DNA of 64,000 nucleotides, taken from positions 582,501 to 646,500 of the forward strand of contig NC_022524.1 of NCBI RefSeq assembly GCF_000473245.1, read 5' to 3'. The notes under the pieces are model-generated. The model did not search any database. It was not told the origin of the DNA and was given only the letters and a program-made list of their open reading frames with translations. The stretch's first letter is position 1; each line of letters starts with the position of its first letter. Below are positions 25,379-33,628 of the stretch, in pieces. A program made the position numbers and the translations under genes. The DNA is from Bacillus infantis NRRL B-14911 (lineage in GTDB: Bacteria > Bacillota > Bacilli > Bacillales > Cytobacillaceae).

Positions 25379-25531
25379 ACCCATCCCTCTTTCAGAACAA
25401 ATTTAATAGATTTAGCTCTATCATAACGGAAGAGGGGGGAATGGGCAAAAAAAGGGGATCGGGTGATGTGCTTGAAGGAAATGCCAAAGTTTCTGAACCT
25501 GCCGGACTTCGGGACTCTCTGCCGGGAAAAA

Positions 25532-25561
25532 GCGCCCGATTCATTTACAGAATCAAGGCGC
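25532..25561 (-). terminator. Terminator after yetJ-like gene
   Basis: GCGCC..GATTC pairs with GAATC..GGCGC, followed on the minus strand by TTTTT. Confidence 0.65.
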
Positions 25562-25570
25562 ATTATTTTC

Positions 25571-26209
25571 TTAGTCATCACTGGCCAGAATGCCGAAGAT
25601 CCTAAGAATATTGATAAACAGATTGATAAAATCAAGATACAGATTCAGCGCCATGAGCGGCACTTCCTCAGCGCTTACTCCGTACTGCTTCATGCGGTTA
25701 AAGTCGAACAGGACATAGCCGCTGAAGACTAGCACGCCGATAAAGGAAAAAGCGAGCAAAGCTGTGGAGCTTAACGGCCAGATCATATGGAAAATGGAGA
25801 TGCAGATCAGAGCCAGCAGGGCAGCCATCAGCATGCCGCCGAGAAATGAGAGGTCACGCTTGGTTGTGGTTGCATAAAAAGCAAGTCCGCCAAATACCAC
25901 AGCTGTTGTTCCGACGGCCATCAGGACGGTATTGGCACCTGATGTCGCAATATAATGCGCAATGATCGGGTAGGTTGTAATCCCCGAAATAAAGGTGAAG
26001 CTGTACAGAAAAGTGTAGGAAATTGCTTTTTTCTTTCTTAAGAAGAACGCTCCGATCAGCATGGCCAGCTCAAGGATGACGAGCGGCAGAAACAGCGCTG
26101 GAGGGATATAGACGCCAGCCATCGTCCCGAGAAAGGCAAATGCCAGTGACAGGGCAAAGGCTCTTAATACAGATGGAAGATAGCCGGTGTTGGCAGTTTG
26201 TGCATACAT
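25571..26209 (-). CDS. BI-1/YetJ-family membrane protein (calcium leak channel)
   Basis: 212 residues, seven hydrophobic helices, Bax inhibitor-1 (TMBIM) family. The end region VLFDFNRMKQYG and LNLYLDFINLFINILRI is the family signature; aspartates there form the pH-sensing pair in B. subtilis YetJ, a pH-dependent calcium leak. The ATG at 26209 follows GAGGTG by 6 bases; an in-frame GTG at 26218 overlaps that site. Monocistronic. Confidence 0.87.
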   Translation of the reverse strand: MYAQTANTGYLPSVLRAFALSLAFAFLGTMAGVYIPPALFLPLVILELAMLIGAFFLRKKKAISYTFLYSFTFISGITTYPIIAHYIATSGANTVLMAVGTTAVVFGGLAFYATTTKRDLSFLGGMLMAALLALICISIFHMIWPLSSTALLAFSFIGVLVFSGYVLFDFNRMKQYGVSAEEVPLMALNLYLDFINLFINILRIFGILASDD

Positions 26210-26265
26210 ATGTTTCACCTCATATGAATTGATTACCTTTTATACGCAGAAAATCGGGTAAGGTT

Positions 26266-26655
26266 TCAATTCATTTTTTCTTCTTTTAATAGATCACGGA
26301 TTTCTTTCAGCAGTTCTTCCTTCGCATCGACGGTCGGTGCTTCTTCTACCTGCTTTTCCTGTTCATGCCTGCTCTTCAGCCTGTTGATGAACCTGACAAA
26401 GAGGAAGATGGAAAAGGCGATGATGACAAAATCAATGATAGATTGGATGAATGCACCATATTTGATGGTAGCGTCCTCGATTTTTACAGACCGCTCGGAA
26501 AAATCAACCCCTCCGGTGAGCAGTCCGAGAAATGGCATGACAATATCATTGACGAGCGAGGTGACGATTTTTCCAAAGGCTCCGCCGATGATCACACCGA
26601 CTGCCAGATCGACCACATTGCCTTTGATGGCAAATTTCTTGAATTCCTTCAGCAT
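26266..26655 (-). CDS. mscL: Large-conductance mechanosensitive channel MscL
   Basis: 129 residues. N-terminal amphipathic helix [22 protein letters not shown]1 [21 protein letters not shown], periplasmic loop, TM2 and a charged cytoplasmic helix [15 protein letters not shown]: textbook MscL. Opens under membrane tension to release solutes after hypo-osmotic shock. The ATG at 26655 has AAAGGA at proper distance; the ATG three codons upstream is too close to it. Confidence 0.96.
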   Translation of the reverse strand: MLKEFKKFAIKGNVVDLAVGVIIGGAFGKIVTSLVNDIVMPFLGLLTGGVDFSERSVKIEDATIKYGAFIQSIIDFVIIAFSIFLFVRFINRLKSRHEQEKQVEEAPTVDAKEELLKEIRDLLKEEKMN

Positions 26656-26830
26656 ACAGGTCATTCCTTTCTTTTTTGTCCAAGGTGTATAGCGATAAAA
26701 GTTATTATACTTATAAAAGAGCCGGTTGTTAAGGAGAGAAAAGCTTCCCGCGCATGGTATTGACAGAATCCGGCTTTTTCACTATAGTTACAGAGGACAA
26801 AAAAATATACGACATTCCTGCATCATGCAG

Positions 26831-26870
26831 GAGAGGTTCATAGCAACAAACCCTCTATAAAAAACTATGG
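26831..26870 (+). promoter_or_regulatory. preQ1-I riboswitch aptamer
   Basis: AGAGG (26832-26836) pairs with CCTCT (26852-26856); the loop TTCATAGCAACAAAC and the A-rich tail ATAAAAAACTATGG give the H-type pseudoknot of the class I preQ1 aptamer. It precedes queF, a preQ0-consuming gene, which supports the call. Confidence 0.9.
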
Positions 26871-26889
26871 TTCTGATAAAATTGATCAG

Positions 26890-26916
26890 CCATATCCGCG
26901 GGGATATGGTTTTTAT
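26890..26916 (+). terminator. preQ1 riboswitch expression-platform terminator
   Basis: CCATATCC GCGG GGATATGG followed by TTTTTATTTTTTT. The aptamer 3' strand ACTATGG can pair with CCATA of this stem, giving a mutually exclusive antiterminator. A further hairpin, AGCCTC (26947-26952) with GAGGCT (26978-26983), covers the queF ribosome-binding site. Confidence 0.85.
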
Positions 26917-26990
26917 TTTTTTCGGGCTGATTTTTATATATCGAGGAGCCTCTCTTGTATGCGCAGTACCATATGAGGAGGCTTTTTTCT

Positions 26991-27488
26991 ATGTCTGGAA
27001 GAAAAGATGAAGAATTGAAGGATGTTACTTTGCTTGGCAATCAGGGGACACAATATTTGTTTGAATACTCGCCGTCCATCCTGGAGGCTTTTGATAATAA
27101 GCACCCGAACCGCGACTATTTCGTGAAATTCAACTGCCCGGAGTTTACGAGCCTGTGCCCGAAAACGGGCCAGCCGGACTTTGCGACCATCTATATCAGC
27201 TATATTCCTGATCAGAGGATGGTTGAAAGCAAGTCACTGAAGCTGTATTTGTTCAGCTTCCGCAATCATGGCGACTTTCATGAAGACTGCATGAACATCA
27301 TCATGAATGATCTGATTGAGCTGATGGATCCGCGCTATATTGAGGTATGGGGCAAATTCACTCCGCGCGGCGGCATTTCCATCGATCCGTATACCAATTA
27401 CGGAAAGCCGGGGACAAAATATGAAAAGATGGCAGAGTACAGGATGATGAATCACGATCTGTACCCTGAAACCATCGACAACCGTTAA
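26991..27488 (+). CDS. queF: NADPH-dependent 7-cyano-7-deazaguanine (preQ0) reductase
   Basis: 165 residues, unimodular QueF. The catalytic cysteine C56 lies in [14 protein letters not shown], with the NADPH/substrate motif [16 protein letters not shown] and E/H residues behind it. Reduces preQ0 to preQ1 in queuosine-tRNA synthesis. Start at 26991 has GAGGAGG inside a hairpin. Under a preQ1 riboswitch; followed by a queuosine-precursor transporter gene. queCDE are not in the window. Confidence 0.97.
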   Translation: MSGRKDEELKDVTLLGNQGTQYLFEYSPSILEAFDNKHPNRDYFVKFNCPEFTSLCPKTGQPDFATIYISYIPDQRMVESKSLKLYLFSFRNHGDFHEDCMNIIMNDLIELMDPRYIEVWGKFTPRGGISIDPYTNYGKPGTKYEKMAEYRMMNHDLYPETIDNR

Positions 27489-27503
27489 AAGGAGACAGAC
27501 GTT

Positions 27504-28154
27504 TTGCTATTATATTTGAATGCCGCATTTGCCGGCCTGCTCATATTATCCAATATTCTTGCCGTCAAACTGTTCAGCCTGGGATCCTGGGCTGTTCTGC
27601 CGGCGGCTGTGATTGTTTATGTTTTTACGTATCCAATTACTGATATCATCGGTGAAGTTTATGGAAAAGAAGCTGCCAGGAAGACCGTGCTCGCCGGATT
27701 CGTAACACAGCTCCTGTCAGCCGTTTTCATTTTTGCAGCGATCCATCTGCCATCAGCGCCATTCTTTGGAGCGCAGGCTGAATTTGAAACAATTTTAAGC
27801 GGAAGCTTCCGCATCACCATTGCAAGCCTTATTTCTTATCTGGTCAGCCAAAACCTGGATGTGTATGTCTTCCATAAGCTGAAGGAAAAGCATGGCGGCA
27901 GGAAACTGTGGATCCGCAATAATCTGTCCACAGTCTCAAGCCAGCTGATCGATACTTCTGTGTTCATTCTGATCGCTTTTTACGGCACCATGCCTGCAGG
28001 GGCGCTCCTTGCGATGATCGGAACACAATATGCCTTTAAGTTCCTTGTCGCGCTGATTGATACACCCCTGGTTTACCTGCTGGTGGGCATGGCCAGAAAA
28101 GAAAAAAAGCAGCCTGCCGAGTTCCCCAGGCTGACAGCAGAATCTGCGTCATGA
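27504..28154 (+). CDS. Queuosine precursor transporter (YhhQ/VUT family)
   Basis: 216 residues with six hydrophobic helices. The YhhQ (DUF165, VUT) signature is visible: VYVFTYPITDIIGEVYGKEAAR, LDVYVFHKLKE and RNNLSTVSSQLIDTSVFI. The family imports preQ0/preQ1. It follows queF by 15 bases under the same riboswitch, so salvage and reduction of the precursor are co-regulated. AAAGGAG precedes the TTG start. Confidence 0.92.
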   Translation: MLLYLNAAFAGLLILSNILAVKLFSLGSWAVLPAAVIVYVFTYPITDIIGEVYGKEAARKTVLAGFVTQLLSAVFIFAAIHLPSAPFFGAQAEFETILSGSFRITIASLISYLVSQNLDVYVFHKLKEKHGGRKLWIRNNLSTVSSQLIDTSVFILIAFYGTMPAGALLAMIGTQYAFKFLVALIDTPLVYLLVGMARKEKKQPAEFPRLTAESAS

Positions 28155-28182
28155 AAACAGCCTCTAGCAGGGGGCTGTTTTT
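28154..28182 (+). terminator. Terminator after queF operon
   Basis: AAAACAGCC pairs with GGCTGTTTT, overlapping the stop codon; T run follows. Confidence 0.8.
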
Positions 28183-28199
28183 TGATGCTGCTGCATGAT

Positions 28200-28354
28200 G
28201 GTGCCAGGTACCATGAAAAGACAATGTGGCCAAAGTGTCCACCGATGGTGCCAGGTACCATGAAAAGACAAACATAGCCAAAGTGTCCACTGAAGGTACC
28301 TGGCACCGCAAAAAGATAATTGGGGCAAAAGTGTCCACCAGCGGTGCCTGGCAC
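28200..28354. repeat. Four 48-bp repeats with GGTGCCAGGTACC palindrome
   Basis: GGTGCCAGGTACC at 28200 and 28247, its reverse form GGTACCTGGCACC at 28295, and GGTGCCTGGCAC at 28343, spaced 47-48 bases, each followed by an A-rich run and AAGTGTCCAC. It fills most of the 300-base gap before the DUF997 gene; no gene seen. Confidence 0.85.
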
Positions 28355-28458
28355 GGAAACCAAGTTTTTGTTTCTGGTTCGGTGTTTTTGGTTTACAATC
28401 AAGGTGGAAATAATTCTTAATTTTTTTGTGAAGGATAATGGGATAAGGAGGGAAGGAC

Positions 28459-28749
28459 TTGGATAATAAAGCCGGGGGGAAGGATCCCCGTTTTAAGGTG
28501 GCGAAGAGGGAAGCCTGGATCGGTATGGGTCTTGTCCTTTTTAATTTTCTGTGGTGGTTTGGCTTTGCTTACGGGATGGGCTCAGGTCCTGTCGAAGAGT
28601 ATACATATATCATGGGGCTGCCTGCCTGGTTTTTCTATAGCTGTGTGGCGGGATTTGCGGTTGTGTTTGTCCTTGTTTGGGCAGCCGTGAAGTTTCTGTT
28701 TAAAGAAGTCCCTTTCGATGACAGTGAAGAAGGGGGGAAGGCGGAATGA
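28459..28749 (+). CDS. DUF997 (YhdT-type) small membrane protein, PanF partner
   Basis: 96 residues starting at TTG (AAGGAGGGAAGG upstream), with two transmembrane helices. KREAWIGMGLVLFNFLWWFGFAYGMG and GLPAWFFYSCV are the DUF997/YhdT signature. The family is nearly always encoded next to panF; here the stop overlaps the panF start (ATGA), indicating translational coupling and a joint transporter. Confidence 0.9.
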   Translation: MDNKAGGKDPRFKVAKREAWIGMGLVLFNFLWWFGFAYGMGSGPVEEYTYIMGLPAWFFYSCVAGFAVVFVLVWAAVKFLFKEVPFDDSEEGGKAE

Positions 28750-30194
28750 ATATAGGTGTCATTATCCCGCTTCTTGTGTTCCTGGTGGCGATTTTCCTGG
28801 TAGGCTTTTGGGCGAGCAGGCATGTCCGCTCGACAGATTCTTTTCTGCAGGAATACTTCCTTGGCGGAAGGGAGCTGGGAGGATTCATCCTCGCTATGAC
28901 GATGATTGCCACTTACGGCAGCGCCAGCAGCTTCATCGGCGGACCCGGTGTCGCCTACACCCAGGGGCTCGGCTGGGTGCTGCTTGCGATGTCACAGCTT
29001 GTGACAGGCTATTTTGTGCTGATGGTGCTCGGGAAAAAATTTGCGATTGTCGCCAGGCAGTATAAGGCTGTCACACTGATCGACTTTTTGAAAGAAAGGT
29101 ATCAGAGCAAGTGGGTGGTGCTGCTGTCAGCGCTCAGCATCATCATTTTCCTGTTCGCTTCCATGGCGGCCCAGTGGGTCGGCGGCGCCCGTCTGATCGA
29201 ATCGCTGACAGGCCTTTCATATGGGACTGCCTTGTTTATTTTCGCCGCATCAGTCCTTGTGTATGTCATCATTGGCGGCTTCAGGGCCGTGGCTGTAACA
29301 GATGCGGTCCAGGGAGTCATCATGTTTGTTGGGACCCTGATCCTTCTGATCGCTGTCATTATTGCTGGCGGAGGGATTGGGAATATCATCACCGACCTAA
29401 GGACGGAAAACCCTGGGCTTGTTTCGCCGTACGGCTTTGACGGCGGGCTGTCCCCGCTCTATGTTTCTTCCTTTTGGATTCTTGTCGGCGTCGGGGTGGT
29501 CGGCCTGCCGCAGGTGACTGTCAGGGCGATGAGCTACAAAAACTCCAGGGCCATGCACAGGGCGATCATCATCGGCACCTTTGTGGTCGGCTTCATCATG
29601 CTTGGCATGCATCTGATCGGCGTGTTCGCGCGTCCGATCCTGCCTGGTATTGAGGTGGGGGACAAGGTGATGCCGCTCATTGCGATGGAGGTTCTGCCTC
29701 CGTGGCTGGCAGGGGTGGTATTGGCCGCCCCGATGGCAGCGATCATGTCGACTGTCGATTCTTTGCTCCTCCTCGTCAGCTCGGCTGTCGTGAAGGATGT
29801 GTATCTGAATTATATCAAGCCTGATGCAAGTGAAGGGACGGTTAAGAAGCTGAGCCTCGGCGTTACAGCGGTCCTCGGGATCCTGGTCTGCCTGATGGCG
29901 CTCAGTCCGCCGGATCTGATCATCTGGCTCAATCTGTTTTCCTTTGGAGGGCTTGAGGCTGCCTTCATATGGCCGGTCGTCCTTGGCCTGTACTGGAGCA
30001 GGGGAAATAAGCATGGAGCCATTGCCTCCATGATCACCGGGGTAGTCTCGTATATTCTTTTTTATACATACTATCCGAATGCCTTTGGCATGAACACAGT
30101 CATCATGCCGATCATCCTGTCATTTGCCGCTTACATGCTGATCAGCATGCTGACAGCCGGGACAGCACAGAAAGATATGGGGCAGACAGCCTGA
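28746..30194 (+). CDS. panF: Sodium/pantothenate symporter PanF
   Basis: 482 residues, about 13 transmembrane helices, solute:sodium symporter family. FLGGRELGGFILAMTMIATYGSASSFIGGPG is the PanF-type start of the SSS fold, and GGFRAVAVTDAVQG is the SSS signature. Imports pantothenate with sodium for CoA synthesis. Coupled with the DUF997 gene by a 4-base overlap, which supports PanF over other SSS members. Confidence 0.9.
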   Translation: MNIGVIIPLLVFLVAIFLVGFWASRHVRSTDSFLQEYFLGGRELGGFILAMTMIATYGSASSFIGGPGVAYTQGLGWVLLAMSQLVTGYFVLMVLGKKFAIVARQYKAVTLIDFLKERYQSKWVVLLSALSIIIFLFASMAAQWVGGARLIESLTGLSYGTALFIFAASVLVYVIIGGFRAVAVTDAVQGVIMFVGTLILLIAVIIAGGGIGNIITDLRTENPGLVSPYGFDGGLSPLYVSSFWILVGVGVVGLPQVTVRAMSYKNSRAMHRAIIIGTFVVGFIMLGMHLIGVFARPILPGIEVGDKVMPLIAMEVLPPWLAGVVLAAPMAAIMSTVDSLLLLVSSAVVKDVYLNYIKPDASEGTVKKLSLGVTAVLGILVCLMALSPPDLIIWLNLFSFGGLEAAFIWPVVLGLYWSRGNKHGAIASMITGVVSYILFYTYYPNAFGMNTVIMPIILSFAAYMLISMLTAGTAQKDMGQTA

Positions 30195-30231
30195 AAAAAG
30201 ACGGGACAGCTTTTGCTGGTCCCGTCTTTTT
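30195..30231 (+). terminator. Terminator after panF
   Basis: AAAAAGACGGGAC pairs with GTCCCGTCTTTTT; also suited to the convergent acylphosphatase gene. Confidence 0.9.
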
Positions 30232-30240
30232 GTGTATGAA

Positions 30241-30516
30241 CTAATATTTTATCTTAAAGGAAGAAGACAGCTCGCCCTGGCCATCCAGTTCATCCACTTG
30301 CATCTGATCGATCGCCGAGAAAGGGTTGCCTCTCTTCAAATCCCTCATAAAAGAATCCAGCTGTTTCTTGTCTCCGATTGCCCGGATCTCCACAGAACCG
30401 TCATCCAGGTTGCGCACCCAGCCATTGATGCCGTATTGAACAGCTTTTCTCTGTGCAAAAAAGCGGAACCCCACTCCCTGCACCTTTCCGGAAACTATAA
30501 TGTTCAAATGGATCAT
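30241..30516 (-). CDS. acyP: Acylphosphatase
   Basis: 91 residues. GKVQGVGFRFFAQRKAVQYGINGWVRNLDDGSVE contains the catalytic Arg (GFR) and Asn (GWVRN) of acylphosphatases. Hydrolyses carboxyl-phosphate bonds such as acetyl or carbamoyl phosphate. The ATG at 30516 follows GGAGGAG; the in-frame start at 30549 lies upstream of that site. Confidence 0.95.
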   Translation of the reverse strand: MIHLNIIVSGKVQGVGFRFFAQRKAVQYGINGWVRNLDDGSVEIRAIGDKKQLDSFMRDLKRGNPFSAIDQMQVDELDGQGELSSSFKIKY

Positions 30517-30549
30517 CTTCTTCTCCTCCGGCACCATAATTACCTCCAT

Positions 30550-30867
30550 CGTCCCACAAAAGAGGGGCTAATGCAATATTCAAGAAGACAGAAAAAATAA
30601 AGGTCGGCCCCCATAAAATTTTCCGGCCTAACGAATGGTGTAGATAGTCTTTAAAAAGAAATAAGATGGAAATACCTGCCTGTAAAAGAAGGGGTTAAAA
30701 AAGTTTCCGGTTTTATGTTACAATTAGATTACAAACTGTTTAAAAACCAGTTAAAACAGATTTGTAGAATACAAATGTCTTTGTTAAACTTTAGAAATGT
30801 GACCGGCCATGACAGGGAAAAAGCGTCAGCCGGCATCAAAATCGAGCTAAAATGAGTGGGAGATAAG
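30550..30867. other. Intergenic region without gene
   Basis: About 310 bases between the divergent acyP and the lipoprotein gene, A+T-rich with several T runs. It must hold the promoters of both, but I see no convincing boxes, hairpin or small ORF. Confidence 0.5.
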
Positions 30868-32049
30868 ATGAATAAATATATATATGCAATGCTAATGGTG
30901 CTGTCAATGTTAACCGCCGCGTGCAGCAATCAGATCCACACATCACTTGCAGAGGAAATTTCGCACAAAACAGAGAAACAGAAAGACGATTCTGCTATCC
31001 TGACGATCCAGACAGAAGGCAAGGATAAAAAGGATACTTCATGGCTTAAGGAAAAGTCCCTTTACCGCATTGAAGCTGTTGATGAAGGCCTGGCTTATGA
31101 AGTCTATATTTATGCGGAAAATGAAACAACCGTCAAGCTTGAACAAGCAGGCGTTTTAGGAGATAAGCAGGACACGGTGCATGAAGGGAATTATTCAGTC
31201 TATATGGCCAAAAAAGGGGCAAAGTCTGCCTTTAAGCAGGATATTCTTTCATCCCTGCCGCTTGTTTTCAATGAAGAAGTAAAAGGGGCGTATCCGCTTA
31301 AGCTTGGTGATAAGACCCTGCTTGCCATCGTCCAGCCTGAGGGGGACAGCCGGTTCTCGGCAGAGCTGTACAGCATCCAGAATGGAGAGCTGAAAATCGT
31401 CCAGTCCGGTGAGGGAATCAGGTCCATACTCGGACCTGAAATCAAAGCAATCAAACAGGAATACATCCAGACAGTCAATTCTATTGATGACAATGAAGGA
31501 TGGGTTTTTTCAACATGGGCATTCGACAAGGAAAAGCTGGAAATCAAACAGGTCAGCGAGACGGTCTACGATGATTCTGACATGAAGGACGGTCTGGGCG
31601 AAGGGGAAAAATGGTTTGAAATCTGGAGTGCGGCCGAAGAAAACTATCATCCGTTCTACAACATTCAGCTTGAAAAGGGCATTATCGATAAAGCCTCCCA
31701 AGGCATACTGACCGGGAGCCAATATCCGATCGGCACGAATATCAATGATGTCAAAAAGGCGAGCCCCCCTTCTATCGAGGCAGGGAAAAAAGGCAAATAT
31801 GCGTACCTGAAATATCCGGAAGTAACGTATTTTTATGATGAAGCCACACAAGAGGTAGCTGTCGTTTCAATTCCCGGAATCCGCCTGCAGTCAACGCTTG
31901 CAGATATCAAGAAAATGTTCGGCGAGCCGTTCAGGGAGAGCAGGAGAGGAACAGAGGTGCTGGCGATCTATGCTGCCGGAAAATACAATATTGATGTGTA
32001 TGCAGACCAGTCAGGAAAAATAAAGTCTGTTCAGCTTAGGAAGCTTTAA
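30868..32049 (+). CDS. Lipoprotein with DUF4309-like C-terminal domain
   Basis: 393 residues. Signal peptide with lipobox LTAAC (Cys19). The long middle region is unrecognised; the last about 120 residues (GILTGSQYPIGTNINDVKKA, YPEVTYFYD, STLADIKKMFGEPFRE) match the DUF4309 pattern of Bacillus extracytoplasmic proteins. The ATG at 30868 follows GGGAGATAAG. Function unknown; membrane-anchored on the outer face. Confidence 0.75.
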   Translation: MNKYIYAMLMVLSMLTAACSNQIHTSLAEEISHKTEKQKDDSAILTIQTEGKDKKDTSWLKEKSLYRIEAVDEGLAYEVYIYAENETTVKLEQAGVLGDKQDTVHEGNYSVYMAKKGAKSAFKQDILSSLPLVFNEEVKGAYPLKLGDKTLLAIVQPEGDSRFSAELYSIQNGELKIVQSGEGIRSILGPEIKAIKQEYIQTVNSIDDNEGWVFSTWAFDKEKLEIKQVSETVYDDSDMKDGLGEGEKWFEIWSAAEENYHPFYNIQLEKGIIDKASQGILTGSQYPIGTNINDVKKASPPSIEAGKKGKYAYLKYPEVTYFYDEATQEVAVVSIPGIRLQSTLADIKKMFGEPFRESRRGTEVLAIYAAGKYNIDVYADQSGKIKSVQLRKL

Positions 32050-32051
32050 AG

Positions 32052-32176
32052 GATGAACAGTACGAGGCCGTCCAGATGGTTGATACAGGGCAACCAAGAA
32101 CGTGATTGTTGGGGTGGATCAGCTGGAGGGGCCTGTCAATTTGAACGTCGTTAACAGCAAAAAGCTGCAGGCCTAA
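32052..32176 (+). pseudogene. Possible remnant of a decayed coding sequence
   Basis: Directly after the lipoprotein gene one frame reads DEQYEAVQMVDTGQP and, after a one-base shift at about 32096, continues KNVIVGVDQLEGPVNLNVVN to a stop at 32176. The protein-like text over both halves suggests a frameshifted C-terminal fragment of a lost gene. I cannot name the family. Confidence 0.3.
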
Positions 32177-32190
32177 ATGGCCCGCAGCTT
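32161..32190. terminator. Bidirectional terminator before aminopeptidase end
   Basis: AAGCTGC..GGCC pairs with GGCC..GCAGCTT; T runs on both strands. Confidence 0.7.
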
Positions 32191-32206
32191 CCTTTTGTTA
32201 TATCAA

Positions 32207-33439
32207 TTAAAATGCCCAGTCGCCTTTGCGGAAAACAGGCTCTGACTGTCCGTCTTCCTTGATGCCGTCAATATCCATTTCGGCTGAGCCGATCATGAAG
32301 TCGACATGTGTAAGGCTTTCGTTCAGGCCATTTTCAGCAAGCTCTTCAGAGGACATTTTTTTGCCGCCCTCGATGCAGAATGCATAAGCGCTTCCGATTG
32401 CCAGGTGATTAGAGGCATTTTCGTCAAACAAAGTGTTGTAGAAAAGCAGATTGGACTGTGAGATCGGCGAGTTGAACGGCACAAGGGCTACTTCTCCAAG
32501 GTAATGGGAGCCTTCATCTGTCTCAACAAGCTGCTTCAGGATCTCTTCGCCTTCTTCAGCCTTCACATCCACAATGCGCCCGTTTTCAAAGGTAATCGTG
32601 AAGTTATCAATGATATTGCCGCCATAGCTGAGTGGCTTTGTGCTGGAAACATGCCCATTGACACCGGTTTTAAGCGGAACGGTAAAGACTTCCTCAGTCG
32701 GCATATTAGCCATGAATTCATGGCCTTTTTCATTGACGCTGCCTGCCCCGACCCACAGATGCTTCTCAGGAAGCTCGATGGTCAAATCAGTGCCTGGCGC
32801 TGTATAATGCAGCTTTTTGAAGCCTTTGCTGTTCAGGTAATCGACTTTTTCATGCAGGGAAGCGTCATGATCCTTCCATGCCTGCACAGGATCTTCAAGG
32901 TCTGCGCGCGTTGCTTTAAAAATCGCATCCCAAAGTTTTTCCACGCGGCTTTCCTTAGGATCGTCTGCGAATACTTTGTCTGCCCAGCCTTCAGATGGGA
33001 CAGCGATGACCGTCCAGCTTACCTTATCAGACTGTGCGTAGCGGCGGTATTTGCTCAGCGCTTTCCCGGCTGCTTTTTGGAAATTGGCGATCCGCTCGGA
33101 TTTGACCCCTTTGAGCAGGTCAGGGCTTGCAGATACGATTGACATGAACGCAGCGCCCTTCTCTGCGAGGTCTTCCATTTCCTTGGCGCGGAACTCAGGA
33201 TACTCTGTAAAAGATTCCTCAGGCGCTAGATCATACTTCAGGCGTGTCACTGTATCATCAGACCAGTTGACCACCACATTGGCTGCTCCTGTTTCATAGG
33301 CTTTTTTAACGGCAAGGCGTACAAACTCTGCTGCATCAAGTGCTGCGTTGATTACAAGCGTCTGGCCCTCCTGGACATTGACGCCGACCTTGACTGCCAG
33401 CTCGGCATATTTTTCGAGATTTTGCAGGAATTGGCTCAT
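32207..33439 (-). CDS. M29-family aminopeptidase (AmpS/PepS type)
   Basis: 410 residues, thermophilic-aminopeptidase (M29) fold. Metal-site regions seen: TAPGTDLTIELPEKHLWVG, NMPTEEVFTVPLKTGVNGHV with the E/H ligands, LGEVALVPFNSPISQS, and NHLAIGSAYAFCIEGG then THVDFMIGSAEMDIDGI. Removes N-terminal residues from peptides in the cytosol using two divalent metals. AAAGGAGATAC precedes the ATG. Monocistronic. A hairpin of unknown role lies about 120 bases upstream. Confidence 0.93.
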   Translation of the reverse strand: MSQFLQNLEKYAELAVKVGVNVQEGQTLVINAALDAAEFVRLAVKKAYETGAANVVVNWSDDTVTRLKYDLAPEESFTEYPEFRAKEMEDLAEKGAAFMSIVSASPDLLKGVKSERIANFQKAAGKALSKYRRYAQSDKVSWTVIAVPSEGWADKVFADDPKESRVEKLWDAIFKATRADLEDPVQAWKDHDASLHEKVDYLNSKGFKKLHYTAPGTDLTIELPEKHLWVGAGSVNEKGHEFMANMPTEEVFTVPLKTGVNGHVSSTKPLSYGGNIIDNFTITFENGRIVDVKAEEGEEILKQLVETDEGSHYLGEVALVPFNSPISQSNLLFYNTLFDENASNHLAIGSAYAFCIEGGKKMSSEELAENGLNESLTHVDFMIGSAEMDIDGIKEDGQSEPVFRKGDWAF

Positions 33440-33555
33440 ATTATGTATCTCCTTTTTCAGAATCTTCTTCTACATTTTATCGGTTTCTGCGTGAAAAAGA
33501 AACAGTTTGGCCTGATTCCTTTTTCACGGGAAAAATGCAAGGCCCCCTAATACGA

Positions 33556-33597
33556 ACCTGCAATGGGAGCACCGAGATACCTCCCATCAGGTTATTT
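33556..33597. other. Orphan long hairpin upstream of the aminopeptidase gene
   Basis: AACCTG..ATGGGAG pairs with CTCCCAT..CAGGTT across an 11-base loop, then ATTTT on the plus strand. It lies between two minus-strand genes, outside both, and is not the terminator of the MFS gene (that is at 33604-33627). Confidence 0.45.
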
Positions 33598-33603
33598 TAA
33601 AAA

Positions 33604-33627
33604 TGAAAAAGCCGGCTTATCGCCGGC
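33604..33627 (-). terminator. Terminator after MFS gene
   Basis: GCCGGC pairs with GCCGGC around TTATC; on the minus strand TTTTTCATTTTT follows. Confidence 0.75.
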
Positions 33628-33628
33628 C

